From the NCBI GenBank assembly GCA_034190875.2, contig CM067358.1, positions 56,090,856 through 56,154,855 of the forward strand: 64,000 bases of DNA. The letters run 5' to 3'. Positions within the stretch are counted from its first letter, which is position 1, and each line of letters begins with the position of its first letter. The notes beneath the pieces were generated by a model, which was not told the DNA's origin, did no database searches, and worked only from the letters and a program-made list of their open reading frames with translations. Source of the stretch: Urechis unicinctus (lineage: Eukaryota > Annelida > Polychaeta > Xenopneusta > Urechidae). The position numbers and the translations under genes are program-made. Positions 1 through 12,170 of the stretch are shown here, piece after piece.

Positions 1-1354
1 ACTTGGCGGATTGATGAACAATGGCCAATCAATGTATCTTGCTTGCTTGATGTAAAGACTTGACCAGCTTTAGTGGATGATGGTAAAAGCATGGTGTTTA
101 GTTCTAAAATGATGCCGAACATTATGTTGCTTTGTGAGGATTATTGTGGTGCAGCATTGTGGTGTCATGATGGGGTGTAGGCGATCCTGCTTACAATTGT
201 CTGCAAATACGATACATCACAAACGGTACACAGCAGATTGCTTTGACTGCGATTCCTACATCGACGATGTGAGTTGATGAAGTATGTGGTTGTGCATAAG
301 TCGGAGTATAGCGGCAGCCTTGTGGTTACAATGGATGCCGGCACATTCAGGGTGCAGTGCACGCATGGCATACGCCCTCAGCTGTTAACCATGATGCCAC
401 GGAGTATGTGTGTTCCGAATACTTATTTTCATCAGCGCGTGCGCATTCCTGCCGGCTGTTTCACGAGAAACCATCGAAGGGTACAAGCAATGGATAGCGA
501 ATTCGCTGATCCATGATATCTATATCGATTTAGCAGCACTGCTTTTATCCACTTTATACTGAAACAGTATGACCTCCACCCAAATGTTGCCTTTCAATCT
601 TGCAACACCCACTCGATGTCTACAAAGTACCTCACGGCTCTCTTGTCGCAAACTATATATCTGCTCCCCCATTTGCTATTACTTGTTCCCTGATTTTGTC
701 ACCCTCTGGCTTAAATGCTCCCTGTGGGGAATTATTAAAGATATGACGCTGTGCAAACAATGCATCTTTGACATGTTGTTCCAAAAATATGGCCGCCGCT
801 CTCTGGGCGACAGGTCCGTTAATATGGGGTAAGTTGTGATAGCCAAATATCGCTCACAGTAGTAGCAAACTGGCGTAGTTAAGGACGCAGATAGCAGACA
901 TATCTCAATATTTGCACGCAATTCGGACTTTTGCCTTGAGTGAGTTTCGAAGTTTAAAAGAGTAGAAATCAAATCCACTACCATTTCACATTGTTGGTCG
1001 AGTTTTTTCACCCACGGACACAATTAACATTAGCTACTGCTTAACAAACGTATGATTATGTGCTCGAGTACGACGCCACTTCTGACCTGACAATTAACCA
1101 AAACGCCCGTCCCTATTGAATGCCAGTTAAGGATATCAAGCACTAGAATAATTACATCATATGCATCCAACGTGGTTGTGTGCATTCAGTTTTATGAAAT
1201 TAGCGCATGTACATTGTTAACGCCACAAGATATTTATCATTATCGATTATTTCCTGATAATCAGTAAATGTTGGCAACCAACATGAGCGAGAATTACAAA
1301 AATGTTTAACTTTCTATGGACAATGCAGTGAAAAGGTAAACATCGCGACTGTAA
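1..1354. other. Intergenic sequence, nothing recognised
   Basis: Mixed-composition sequence with only short overlapping reading frames, the longest about 114 codons on the minus strand at 679-1023. I recognised no domain, splice-bounded exon, RNA gene or repeat in it. Confidence 0.6.
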
Positions 1355-1419
1355 TTGATGATAATGATGATTTTGACGATGATGATAATGATGATGATGA
1401 TGATGATAACGACGATGAC

Positions 1420-1477
<58 letters not shown>

Positions 1478-1482
1478 TTGAT
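1355..1482 (+). repeat. (GAT)n microsatellite, interrupted
   Basis: A trinucleotide array reading GAT on the plus strand. It is imperfect at its left end, where AAT, TTT and AAC/GAC variants break the run up to about 1420, and nearly pure from there to about 1477. Reading frames through it encode poly-His, poly-Asp or poly-Met and are not genes. A second array of the same motif in the opposite orientation lies at 59427-59540. Confidence 0.97.
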
Positions 1483-4400
1483 GAACCAAAATCGCTTTAT
1501 AGTATGGGAGTTATCGCCTCAGATGTTTTGGACTTATATTAATCAGCAATTGAATTAATATCTATGCGAGCTATCAGAATAAAGCGACGAACGGATCTTT
1601 AGCTAGATATCACGTCGATGCCTAGTTACATTTGCTACTTCAAATGCCATTAGCCAAAGGATTGTTGTACATAATTAATGCAAGTTGGATTGGAAAGGTG
1701 TAATGTACTGGACAGCTTTACGCTCTGAAAGGGGCTGGGATAAACATGATGTATAACATCAGTTAAACATTGTGAAACGGGTTAAAATCCTATGTTCAAC
1801 CACGCTATTTGCCATACTTGATAGAAGGCTATGCATTATATCATTGTGCATCTTGTAATGATTACCATAGCTACAAATGCCGACATCAGATCTAGGTACC
1901 ATCGCGCGGTAACATAATTGTAGAAAATATAGTGGCAACATCTTGGTATTGCAATTTGCAAGAGGATCTACGACTGTGCTGAATTGGATATTTAAGGCAT
2001 TTTGTAACCAGTTACGTGAAATTTTACAAAATATGGCATAACGATAACATGGATCTGCTTCCGACTGCGTTGACGTTGCGCATTCTAATAAGTTAAGCTC
2101 CTACACGTACGACGCAGTTTATAGGCTTGTCATCAGGATCAGAACTGTGATACATATCAGCAAAATTAGTGTTATGAATGGCGACTTCTTTCCTTTATCC
2201 GAAAACCTAATAGTCGATCTTGAGAGGTCGATTCTAGCAGATGTGTATAATAGATCACCAGAGTTCTCAACCAGTATCTAAACTCCCTCACTTCACAAAC
2301 ATGTACATACCAGGCTCTTGCTCTTCAGGCGGACCTACCATACTTTTGGATTAATCACATCTGACAAGCATCATTGAAAACTAAGTGAAAAAGTCAGACT
2401 GACAATGTCGTGCAGTCTGCAAATGCCAGCGGGGGACAGTGTGCTTAATATCAACAGAACTAAGCCAATTTCACGCCAAGAAATATGTATGAAGATTACT
2501 TTCTGAAAAACGATACAGTCGACGGTACATCCTTCTTTTTTGGGCCTCATTGGTTTTATAGGAGTTTGCATGTGGGGAATTCTTTTAGGGTTGAGACCTT
2601 TCATGCTTGTCGCTTACACTCGCACACCATAGAAACCCAATGAAAGAGTCGGGAATTTATATACTGCAAAGGTGTCGCTGCGACATTTTCAATTTGCAGT
2701 CCAGGTAGTATTCAACTCACATGCTAATGTACCGAGTGATTGACAGCTCTGTATTAGAACACAGAATCCGTTCTATAATGATTAGATTTATATCATACCG
2801 TGTAGAATGCGAAGACTTTGGCGGCTATACATAATTCATGTCATTCTATCGTAACTTTATTTGGCTAATATGCGTATCCTTGTAATACAAAATGAAAATA
2901 AGTAGACAACTCTGCGATATAGAACAGTCCAGCTGAGATGTTGAGAAGTGCGTTAATCGTTAGAGAGGTTGATATCCCGAGATGTATTGCATCACAGGAT
3001 TACTCCCCCAGACAATCGTGTTCTGTGTTGCAGCTGCCCAATACACCCTCGTCAGCACTTCAATAAAAATATAAAGCAAGTTAAATTTGACATACATAGT
3101 ATAAAAGCTATAAGTCAGCCTTACATTGGGCTTATATGAATCATTATGAATAGACCCAGGGCTTTGATTCTTACATGATTAATATAAGATGACAAAAAAT
3201 ATTTTAAGAAATGCATCACCAGCGTGACTTACGATGGCGCAAGGGCTAAAGCTGTCGACGTATTTAAGACGTATATATTAGTATTTAATGTACTTATCAA
3301 TTAAGTGCTAATTCCTTACGCAATAATCATAAATCAAATTCTAAAACATTTCGCGATTACCGCTGATGACCAGGTGCCTCAACAGGTCAGGTGTCTCAAA
3401 AGAGTGCCACATATTTTCTATGTCCGACCTTTAAAGGAAGCTGTTTTGTTGATATCAGTTTGGATTGAGAGATGGCAATGCATATTTTAGGCAGACAAGG
3501 TAAGGCAGATTACACTTGTCACCAGATAAAATGCTGATAAACGCCTACGTAAACAAATACCGTGTACTGTTTCCGTCGTTCCCCATGGTATTATTCTACA
3601 GCGGTGACTGCAGTGTTTAGCTGTCAGCTAAGCGTGGCTATGTTCAGGTTTGTCATATTCATATGCTGTAATCTATCAACATCATTCAACATTCAAGTCA
3701 TTGTATAATTATTTCACCTTTGAAAAAGCATATCGACCTTATTCAAGTGAAACTTCGTACGTTTGTGTAAATACTGAAATAGTTATTCTCGCTGCAACGC
3801 ATTTGATAAAAAGCGCGATAAGTTTAATTGATGTTCTGTATAATGGTTAACTGTATAAATCGAGCACAACTAATATAAATTCAGCGTTTCAGATACATAT
3901 GATACCCAGATCTTCTGCAACCAAGTAGTTGACTAAAGTATCACATCTTTCAGACCACATTATTCTGATCAATTTAAGGTGGCAAAGGGTCTGCACTCTG
4001 GACCACAGTAATTCATAATCAGTCACAAGAAACATCAATGACTGCTGATTGTGAAAGTTTGCTTAAACAGAATGTTTTTTCTTAATATTTTTCTTTACAT
4101 TATCAGGCATACATGTCCTCTGTAAGATTTAAAAGTCGAAATACGTTAGTTCTGGATTTCGATATATGGTTCAAAAGCTTTGATCCAGTATATAAGTATA
4201 TAATGTGCAATGAAAAATCTAACTCGACAGGTATTGAACTTATTTTACATTTGTGCATTCAAATACTTATATGCGACTCATAGGAGTTAGAACAATCGCA
4301 TTCGGAGAAGACGGTTCTACGGGATGTATATAATGGAACCTTCAATGCTTACTTTAGAACCATGTTCTTGTTTAAATAGTTCCCATTAATTTCAACATTG

Positions 4401-5659
4401 ATTGGAGGCAGCAATTCAAATGCTACTCATTTTGGCATTGAAGGTGTGATTCCATCAGCCATCAAGCAGTTCTTTCTCACAAATTGGTACCAATAATGTG
4501 TGACAGATGACCCGTATTATCGAAAGTGTTGATACTTCTGGGTATGATGTTTTGGGGGCTAAATTCTGACCTACATTGAAACATTGGCTGCATCCTTTCG
4601 GTTATGGATAAAACTCGTACTCATTGTGATGATGGAATCGTATTGTTTGCCGGTTTTTTACTTCTATTGATAAAACCTAAAAACTACTGATGTGCTAATT
4701 TAATTGGTTTCGGTATTTTTTTAGATCTATTCTTATTACAAATACAAAGCGTTTTGATATTGTTATTATGCTTTATTGAGTTAAATAGATATGTTGTGAC
4801 CTATTGCTTATGATTATATTTGATACTAACTTGCTCATCAGGTATACAGTTATTGTAACAACTTCACAATAATTAAATAATTTAATTCTAATCACATTGG
4901 CGTAGCGCATTTTCAATTGCACTGTAGCATACTTATTATCGCTGAGTATATATCATTTGCAGATATTTCGAGGACCTAATTCGTTTTAAGAATAAGAAGC
5001 AAAATTCCGCATTCATCTTCTTTAGCAACGAAACTTCGACAGCATTGGTCAAAATATTGTCGATTAGAGAAGCAGATGTCTTTGTTACCCTTATGGGTTT
5101 CTTCACCATACAGAGTGATAACATCTAATTGCTGCTATGTATTAGCTAACATATATAGGGTTGATGTTTTAATCACCCACTCAAAAGCAATGTACATTTT
5201 TATTACCTAATTTGACAGCCAGTAACTTAAATATGTCAAAAGATTCGCTTGGTGGGCTGTCAATTTCTCAAAGATTAATTTTCTCATGATTTGTTAATCT
5301 ATCTTAATCATGAGAAACTCCCTAATACCGTCATTGGGATAGCACTAAGTGAAGATCCCCCTACAATTAACTTTATTCACAATGCGGTTCATCATATTAG
5401 AAAACCAACAAAAGGAAATATAGACAGTATAGTATATATTTCAGCACGGGCAGATTCAGGGTATCCAGCTTCATAATCATTTCTCTCCCTACAAACTTGT
5501 CGAATGACAGATGTAGGATTTTACGTTCCTTTGGAGCTCTTTGTAAGGGTAGTAACAGTTCTTGTCTCTCTCGGGGCACTCGCAGAGAAAAAAAGCCGAC
5601 ATTTGTCTCAATAGGTTTCCTCAACATCATTAAACACAGATGTATCAGTTAATTTTTGA
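1483..5659. other. Intergenic sequence, nothing recognised
   Basis: About 4.2 kb without a frame longer than about 80 codons. No domain, exon or RNA gene was seen. Any transposon-derived sequence here is too decayed to recognise by eye. Confidence 0.55.
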
Positions 5660-5769
5660 CTGTTAACAACTTAGAGAGCGATGCAACGATAACAGTTATC
5701 ATAACTGGCTGCAGCTTTTGTGTACATGCATCCGGCACACGAAAGGCTAATAGCCCTTCACTTATGCAT

Positions 5770-6790
5770 GATATATACAGCAAGCTGTTGAAGCAAGACA
5801 TAACCGAAAAAGACTACAAGTATGACCAAAATGTATGCAACACGTTCACACCATGGGCGACTACACTGAACTGTACCCACATCCAGACATGCTGCTCCTT
5901 GCAGACGTATTTGAGATTTTTGCAAGACCTGCCTACGCCAGTATGGCTTAGACCCGGGTCACCAATACACCAGTCCAGGACTGTGGGAGGAACTACGTGG
6001 AGGGATGAGCATGGTCTTGAAGCGCCACGCAAGGGCACACAAGTCACACATACAGGGCTTCGATAAGGACCAGCTATATTCCGTACATCGATGCACAAAG
6101 CCTGTATGGATGGGCAATGAACAAGCCTCTGCCAACAGGGACAATAATGGTAATGTCAGAACCGGTCAATCAGAGAAATATTATATCAACATATCCTGAT
6201 GATACAGAGACAGGGTACACACTTGAGGTAGATATGGAATACCCAGATGGGCTACATGTGGCACACAACGAGTATCAAGGCTGGCGGTACAAATAGAATG
6301 GTTATCAGACTACCAAAATAACCTCTTAGGGGGGAGTGAAGACCCCCACTAAGTGTAAGAAATTAGTGCCCAACCTACAGGGGACAGAAAACAGAAAAAC
6401 GTTTGCAAGCGGATGAACAACTATGTAATTTGATGAAACATTTGCAAAACCCAATAAGTGGGTCAATGTCAGGCTTGCGCGTTCGGCAGAAGACAACAAA
6501 ATACGCAGGTTTGTGCATAGTCCTGCCTGTGCAATATACAGTATTAGACGATGATCTTGCAGCCCTATGCATGCGTAAGAGCAAGTTGTTTCCTGACGTT
6601 CCGTTGCTATGTGCATGCTTAATCTCCTCTGGCACCTAATGTATGACTTTTACTACAACTCAATAAAAAGCGGGTCTGGTTATGGCCTGCGGCTTCGGTA
6701 TACAGATACAGACACATAATTGATAAACAAAGTGTGCAAAGTGACAGATAGCTACAAATTGGACGAACGTTCTATCCTTGGTAATAAAGG
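5770..6790 (+). pseudogene. Fossil Polinton protein-primed DNA polymerase B, N-terminal to palm part
   Basis: In the intact family this enzyme copies the element's own DNA using a protein primer. The sequence still shows the family's landmarks in the right order. There is a stretch like the region before the LLLADVFE motif (about 5780-5835) and the LLLADVFE-type motif itself near 5890. A YGLDPGHQYTSPGL-like segment lies at about 5939-5983. Polymerase motif A appears as YIDAQSLYGWAMNKP at 6084-6128, followed by an LEVDMEYP-like segment near 6220-6250. The YTDTD core of catalytic motif C is at 6699-6713. The C-terminal portion is not seen after it. The gene is non-functional with many breaks. 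Assignment to Polinton-type polB is from the combination of motifs. A related adintovirus polymerase cannot be excluded. Confidence 0.85.
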
Positions 6791-6828
6791 TATACCTCAT
6801 CGAGTGAGAACGCCGTGCGGCGGCCGCT

Positions 6829-6855
6829 AGGTGTTGGGTGGCACCCCAGGCACCT
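6829..6855. repeat. 27-bp imperfect palindrome
   Basis: Arms AGGTG...CACCT enclose GGGTG-G-CACCC, giving a GC-rich potential hairpin just downstream of the recognisable polymerase remains. It lies in a GC-rich patch that also contains GCGGCGGCCGC (about 6817-6827). It could be a fortuitous palindrome, a remnant of an intergenic hairpin of the Polinton, or an end of a small insertion. Confidence 0.5.
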
Positions 6856-7329
6856 AAACCCTGACCAAGACACGGAGTGGCCCGACCAACATATAGTACA
6901 GCACAGGGTAATCAGGCTTAATGATGAGCGTCTAAACCCCATGTTTGTTCACTGACAGGCTCACTGCGCCCATACACACTACAGTGGGGTAAACCTAATT
7001 CTGTCTGTGCCATTGCAAGTCTCCTTTCTTGTGTTTCCTTTCAAGTGCATCTGCAGCCGCTTAGCCGTATTTGTAGTCAATTGCTTTGTTGCTTTATGGC
7101 GTATGGCTACGTATACCACCAAGTTTGGTGTTGATTTCGTCCGTGATGTTTTGGGATTATCTGAGTGTACCCGACTAAAGCTGTCGCCGATAGAGACCAC
7201 AGCCCACCAAGGCGTGGACTTCTGAAGACACAGAAGTTCTAGTCAGTTACTGAGCTACCCCATTAAGCTATGCCGTTGGCTGTTGAAGCTCGGTAATTTA
7301 GGCTAAAGAAAATCACACGACTACAAAAA
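6856..7329. other. Interior of fossil 1, unassigned
   Basis: Sequence between the polymerase and accessory-gene remains. A 72-codon plus-strand frame (7007-7225) and a 73-codon minus-strand frame (6979-7200) overlap, and neither resembles a family I know. Given its position and composition it is probably part of the Polinton, but nothing in it is recognisable. Confidence 0.4.
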
Positions 7330-7760
7330 AGCAGCCTGACAATGAAAGGGATAAACTAGCTACTCTTTACAAAAACATATTACCATGGAGTAAACACACT
7401 AGAGGCTATGGATGGCGCCTTTGTGTCTGTCTGAGTATGTATGGGGGCAGCGGGTGGAGTCTTGTTGCCCACCACTGTCATGGCGCTCGATATAGGGGCC
7501 AAGAAGAACTATGAAGTCCTGGTCGGTCAGTCATATCTCTACTGCAATTACCTTCGGGAAAATATCTTAAACTTATTTTTAATGAGGTAGCTTACTGTAG
7601 GCTGTAGCACACAAGGCCACAATCTATAGTGAGACAAAGAACTCGCTAATACAGGGCGAAGATATCATTCCAAACTTTGCTGCACCTAAATCTGTTGTGA
7701 AGATGAACCGTCAGAGTACATCCCATAGAAAGTGCTCAAAAATATAAAAGCCTCCATGTA
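7330..7760 (+). pseudogene. Fossil Polinton-associated hydrophobic/helical accessory gene, copy 1
   Basis: The stretch from about 7348 (a DKLATLYKN-like start) through a Gly/Ala/Val-rich hydrophobic segment (about 7412-7480) is homologous at nucleotide level to 22697-22866, and similarity reappears as an EDEPSEY/YDEPPEY pair near 7705 and 23060. The family, as I remember it from invertebrate genome annotations, begins with a YK..YK-like helix, then a hydrophobic Gly-rich segment, then a helical stretch with SKLNTI...DG.ISDEEF. Its function is unknown to me. The hydrophobic segment suggests membrane association. It follows the polymerase remains in the same direction. It is broken and old. Confidence 0.65.
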
Positions 7761-7900
7761 TGACGACAACTAACCAAGTTCAGCAGGCCACAGAGGCCCA
7801 GCAATATCATGCTCGTCGACACAATTATGCGAAAACTCTGCGCTATGTGTACAAAGAGTAAGTGTGTGCAACAAAATCTGTATTAACATTCGCCAACAAT

Positions 7901-10900
7901 ATTAACAAAGTATTGACCACGTCATTATGACTGCACCTTTATGCATGGCACACACCACACATGCGATCTACACTTAATTGCAAGGTTTGATGTCCCTGTA
8001 GACCACGTATTTGTGGGGTGAGCTTGTATGCTGCTACAAGCTGGAAGTAGCGGAAAATGTATTGTGAATAGTGACGATTTGTTACCGTGTGTTTGCGGCC
8101 GCCCCACTTATGGTCATTATGGCTCCATTATTGCTCCATTATTACTTGTGAGGTCTTCTCTATCTATCTCAATGTAGAAAGCAGCCATTAAACTTTGAAT
8201 ATACGATTATATGTGACTGCTCTATCAAATCTTTATATTAATATCTACTCAAAATTTAATTTATCATTGGCCATGCCAAACAGCTGCAAGCGGTTGTGAT
8301 TAAGGCCGAATGTCGAGTCTCAACTAATGCAAATCCGGACACTAATATTTATAACCTTGACCAAAATACTTCCGCATGATTCTCAATACCATACTTCACC
8401 GACAAGGGTTACATAGTTTGCATTAAACGGTATATTTATCCAACCAAACTAAATTTGATAGCATCAATGACAATGTTTACAATTCAACGGCAGTACTGTG
8501 TACATCCAGTTTAGTATGCAGGTACATATCAATATTGGTATGAATGCATGGTTGGGCGTGCAAATATGCATAGTAAAGACTAACTTATGTGATCATAATA
8601 ATCAATTAATTGTATAGGAATATTGTATAGGCATGGCGGTGAAAGCAAATATGCTGAATATGTCCAAAGATCGAGGTGTGCCACAGCACGCGCATGTGAT
8701 GCAGTGGCGCCAGCATCGGGGCGTGTTCTGTCGAATAGAGTTGATAGCGTCTGATAAAACGGGTCCACGTGTCTATATTTTGGTAGAATATAGCATATTA
8801 AAATAATATCTGTGTAGTGGAGGTTGCTTTTGCTACCCTACAACCTGCCATATCTTTCACCCATTCCTACATTTCATGCCCCGTGTCGCAAATCGAATTC
8901 ATAATATCAAAAGTATACCCATTGCGCTATTCTTGACTGTGCTCATTCGTGAACGTGCGCCTTATTAAAGAATCAGGTTCCTTATGTCTGTCACATAATT
9001 CATATCACGATCTGTGCGACTTGTTTATTGATTGTATGGGAATGTATGAATCCAAATACATTTTGTCTGCGAACAGCCCTTAGGCGTATCAAATTGGAAA
9101 ACATGTACCACGGGTACCTTATTTGATGCGGCACGTAACACCATAGACTGAGTGGACGATAGAGTTATACCTGCGTTGTGGACCATTTATAACCGCGAGA
9201 AAAACAGCGGTTAAAATCACCCTTAATCACCTGTGATTCCGGCTGTAGATTTGGTAAGTTTCCCCGAATCAAGCGTAATCATGATTCATCATCCGTTCAT
9301 CAATAGCTGGAAGGTGTTGCTTCTGTGGAAGGTACTGATTGCGAAAACACGCATTATGGGTAACTATTAGATGGTATGTACAGTGACAAAATTGCCGGAA
9401 AGACGCAAGTGTGCTTGGCTCCTGGCGTGTTGATGCTTTTACGAATCAAATTGTGATCCAAATAAATTCGGGCGCAATCAAATAGGTATGGTCGTGCACA
9501 CTTCCAGGTACTCGACATTTAACTATGACACAATATGTTTCTTATCGTGATAATAATTACAGGCAAGTTTTACTTCACAGCAGCAGTTTAATGCTATCAG
9601 ACGTGACAATGGTGTGTTAATAGCCACGAAACATTATGTTGGTAAAACAAGATGACGAGTTTCAACATTGCATCTGCATTCGCCAATGCACAATAGGATG
9701 GCGGCCCTTGCTCAGCCACCCTGTTCCCACAAGGCAATCCGTGCTCTGCCATCCTATCCCCAGTTACCCAATTGGCCTGATAGCAGCAACAGGTGGTCTG
9801 AGATGTTAATAGTATTTCAAGTCATGTCAATTATTTTAGCAGTACCGTTTACAAAAATGACGATCCTTATGGCAATTATATTCCTCTGACTAGTATTGTC
9901 AAATACTTAACATCAACAGCCTTGCGTACCATTCACTTCCGATTACATATGCCGTATGTTTCAAACAGCATTCAGCCGACTTAAGCGCTACGCCCCATAA
10001 ACAGCAACATTTCAGCAACATTTGATGTAATATGTGTGACAGCAATTTGTGTATCCGTTATGGAAAGTACACAATTTTCCTCATTGCCGTTGATTAGGAC
10101 GGAAGCATTATGCGGCTGTAATCGCCGGAACTGATTATATATTTATATATTTAGAAAGCTTTTCCACGTCTAGGAACGTCGTAGTAATGCATATATATCT
10201 TAACTATTAGTTTGTAACGTTTCTGTGCTCCAGTAACTTATCATTAAAGCATGACGAGGAGTGGTTATTTATCTGTACTCTTTTCCATGCAGACCACTAC
10301 TCTTCGAAACATGTTCTAAGCGCGAAATGATGAAGCATATAATGAGAAAATGCAGTAAATTGCAATGCACTTCCCTAGTAAATACAAAATCGATCGGCGT
10401 CTTGACTTTATCAAAAATCGATTATAGGATAACTATATAGTATCCTACTTGTTAGTGATATAAAATACTTATCCCACAAACTACAGTGCGTATTTTGATC
10501 AGACTTCTTGAGACATATTAGGCATGTTTTCGCCTCTGCACATTGTAACTTAATATAAATCTCAAGCATTTTCTGAGACTCGACTATCGTACCGCTTGAA
10601 CATACAATGTCGTGCAGGAGTTGTTTGGGTAGCGGGTGATGTGATAATGAAAACTAAGATTGACCCAAAACATAGTAATTATTAATTTGCTATTATGCCC
10701 AAACAATTAAATACTTGAGACAAATAGAAAGCTGAGGCGAATCTTTGTTTGTGATATGAGATAGATTCGGATTTTGCGACACAAGAGAAAATATTGTGGA
10801 TACTACGAAACAAGGCCCCTGTGATTCATGTGAAGCGATGGTCGGTAAGCAACACAGTCCCTTGGAGTCCTGTAATATAACGGGCAGCAAGTATGACGGT

Positions 10901-12170
10901 CATAATGTCCTATAATGCCTATAATGCATATGCCTGATATTGAGGCCCTTTGTGAGCCTCATCGCGTAGCACCATGCATCAGTGCATCATTTACGTAAAC
11001 TACGCGAGTGAATATGAAGCGAACCACCAGACCGACATCGGCTGACGGCTGAGCTAAACATGGCGAGTTGGAATGTGAAGCATACAAATGAAAAATGAGG
11101 ATACTTTGTACAGTGAGCCGGTGGCAGTATCACATAATGAAGGTGTGTAAAATAAACATTTGTTGTTTAGATATGAACTGTTGAGTCAATATTCTGTCCA
11201 ACTTAGACGCTTACGCACGAAGCCGTCTTCTAGGCTCATTATGCTTCGTATAAACAGGAAATGTTGGTTAATATGACGGGTGTCTACATCATCAGTATGC
11301 TCCGTTGTCTTTAATACTGTGCCTATTCCAACCACAGCTGCAGGTAAACAGTTCCTGATCAGTCTTACCATCCTTTCATGTCTCAGTAAATCCAAGCCAT
11401 TGATTAGAATAAAATACCATAAACCAAATAATCAACGCGTCAGGCTATCATCAATATATCCAAGTGTTTATGGCCATGCTGCAGTTTGATGGACCGAACG
11501 ATGGCAACTATTCGTGAAATTGTTTTTAAGTAACAGAAGCATCGCTGGGGAAGCAGCCGTTTCACAGCATCAGGAATAAGCAAAGAAACACGCCAGCAAT
11601 ATAATGTGATATGGTGATTATGAATTTGCCGCTGCAGGTGAGAGTACATAAGCGGATAATGAGAACTGCTGGCAAACATACGGGACCCAAATCGTCACAA
11701 TATTGCCATGGGCTAGGTGCCTCCTCATATCCACGTTAGTTCAAGAGGTGATTTTACAGTATCACTTTTTTACGATACTTATAGTTCTATAATGGACAAT
11801 TGTAGGGTAGCCATCGTATTATGGCTGAGTCCTCCTGGTGAGTTAGCTTCAATAGAAGCGTGGAATTCGTTCACTATGTCAACATCCAGACTTAAGCAAC
11901 CATTAAGGTGCTATTATAGCCGTGATTATGTGTTATGTTTGCACATGCGGCAGTGGTGGTGACGATGTCACTTTCTCTATTTATAGGCATCGAATGGCCG
12001 CACTGTATTGACAAACCGAAGCCTGCATTTACGAGATGAATTACTGTTTTCCAAGACCTGTCAATGTATTCATGTTAACAGCAAGCTCTGTGTGATACTT
12101 TTGAGTAACCAGCATGATTCGCCAGCATGTGTGCAGGTTAGCGCATAGCGGCTGATTGCATACAGACCAC
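7901..12170. other. Intergenic sequence, nothing recognised
   Basis: About 4.3 kb with no frame above about 81 codons. Two small items stand out: a GC-rich patch at 9660-9780 with a 10-bp inverted repeat (listed separately), and ordinary AT-rich filler elsewhere. No exon, RNA gene or further Polinton gene was recognised. Confidence 0.5.
9693..9757. repeat. 10-bp perfect inverted repeat with 45-nt loop
   Basis: ATAGGATGGC at 9693-9702 is matched by its exact reverse complement at 9748-9757, inside a patch of higher GC content than its surroundings. It may be chance. No RNA gene family was recognised. Confidence 0.4.

Larger units (their letters stand above)
5660..7900 (+). mobile_element. Polinton/Maverick fossil 1 (polB plus accessory gene)
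   Basis: This is a decayed piece of a Polinton (Maverick), a large self-synthesising DNA element with virus-like genes. Two parts are recognisable in the same direction: a protein-primed family B DNA polymerase (about 5770-6790) and a hydrophobic/helical accessory gene (about 7330-7760). Local GC content is visibly higher than in the flanks, as expected for old coding sequence. Integrase, packaging ATPase, protease and capsid genes were not recognised. No terminal inverted repeats were found, so the true ends are unknown and the limits are approximate. It is broken at many points and looks old. A related fossil lies at 22560-23700. Confidence 0.8.

Noticed and set aside
1247-1558. Poly-His and poly-Met reading frames
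   Set aside because: Translation of the (GAT)n microsatellite. The flanking residues show no protein family.
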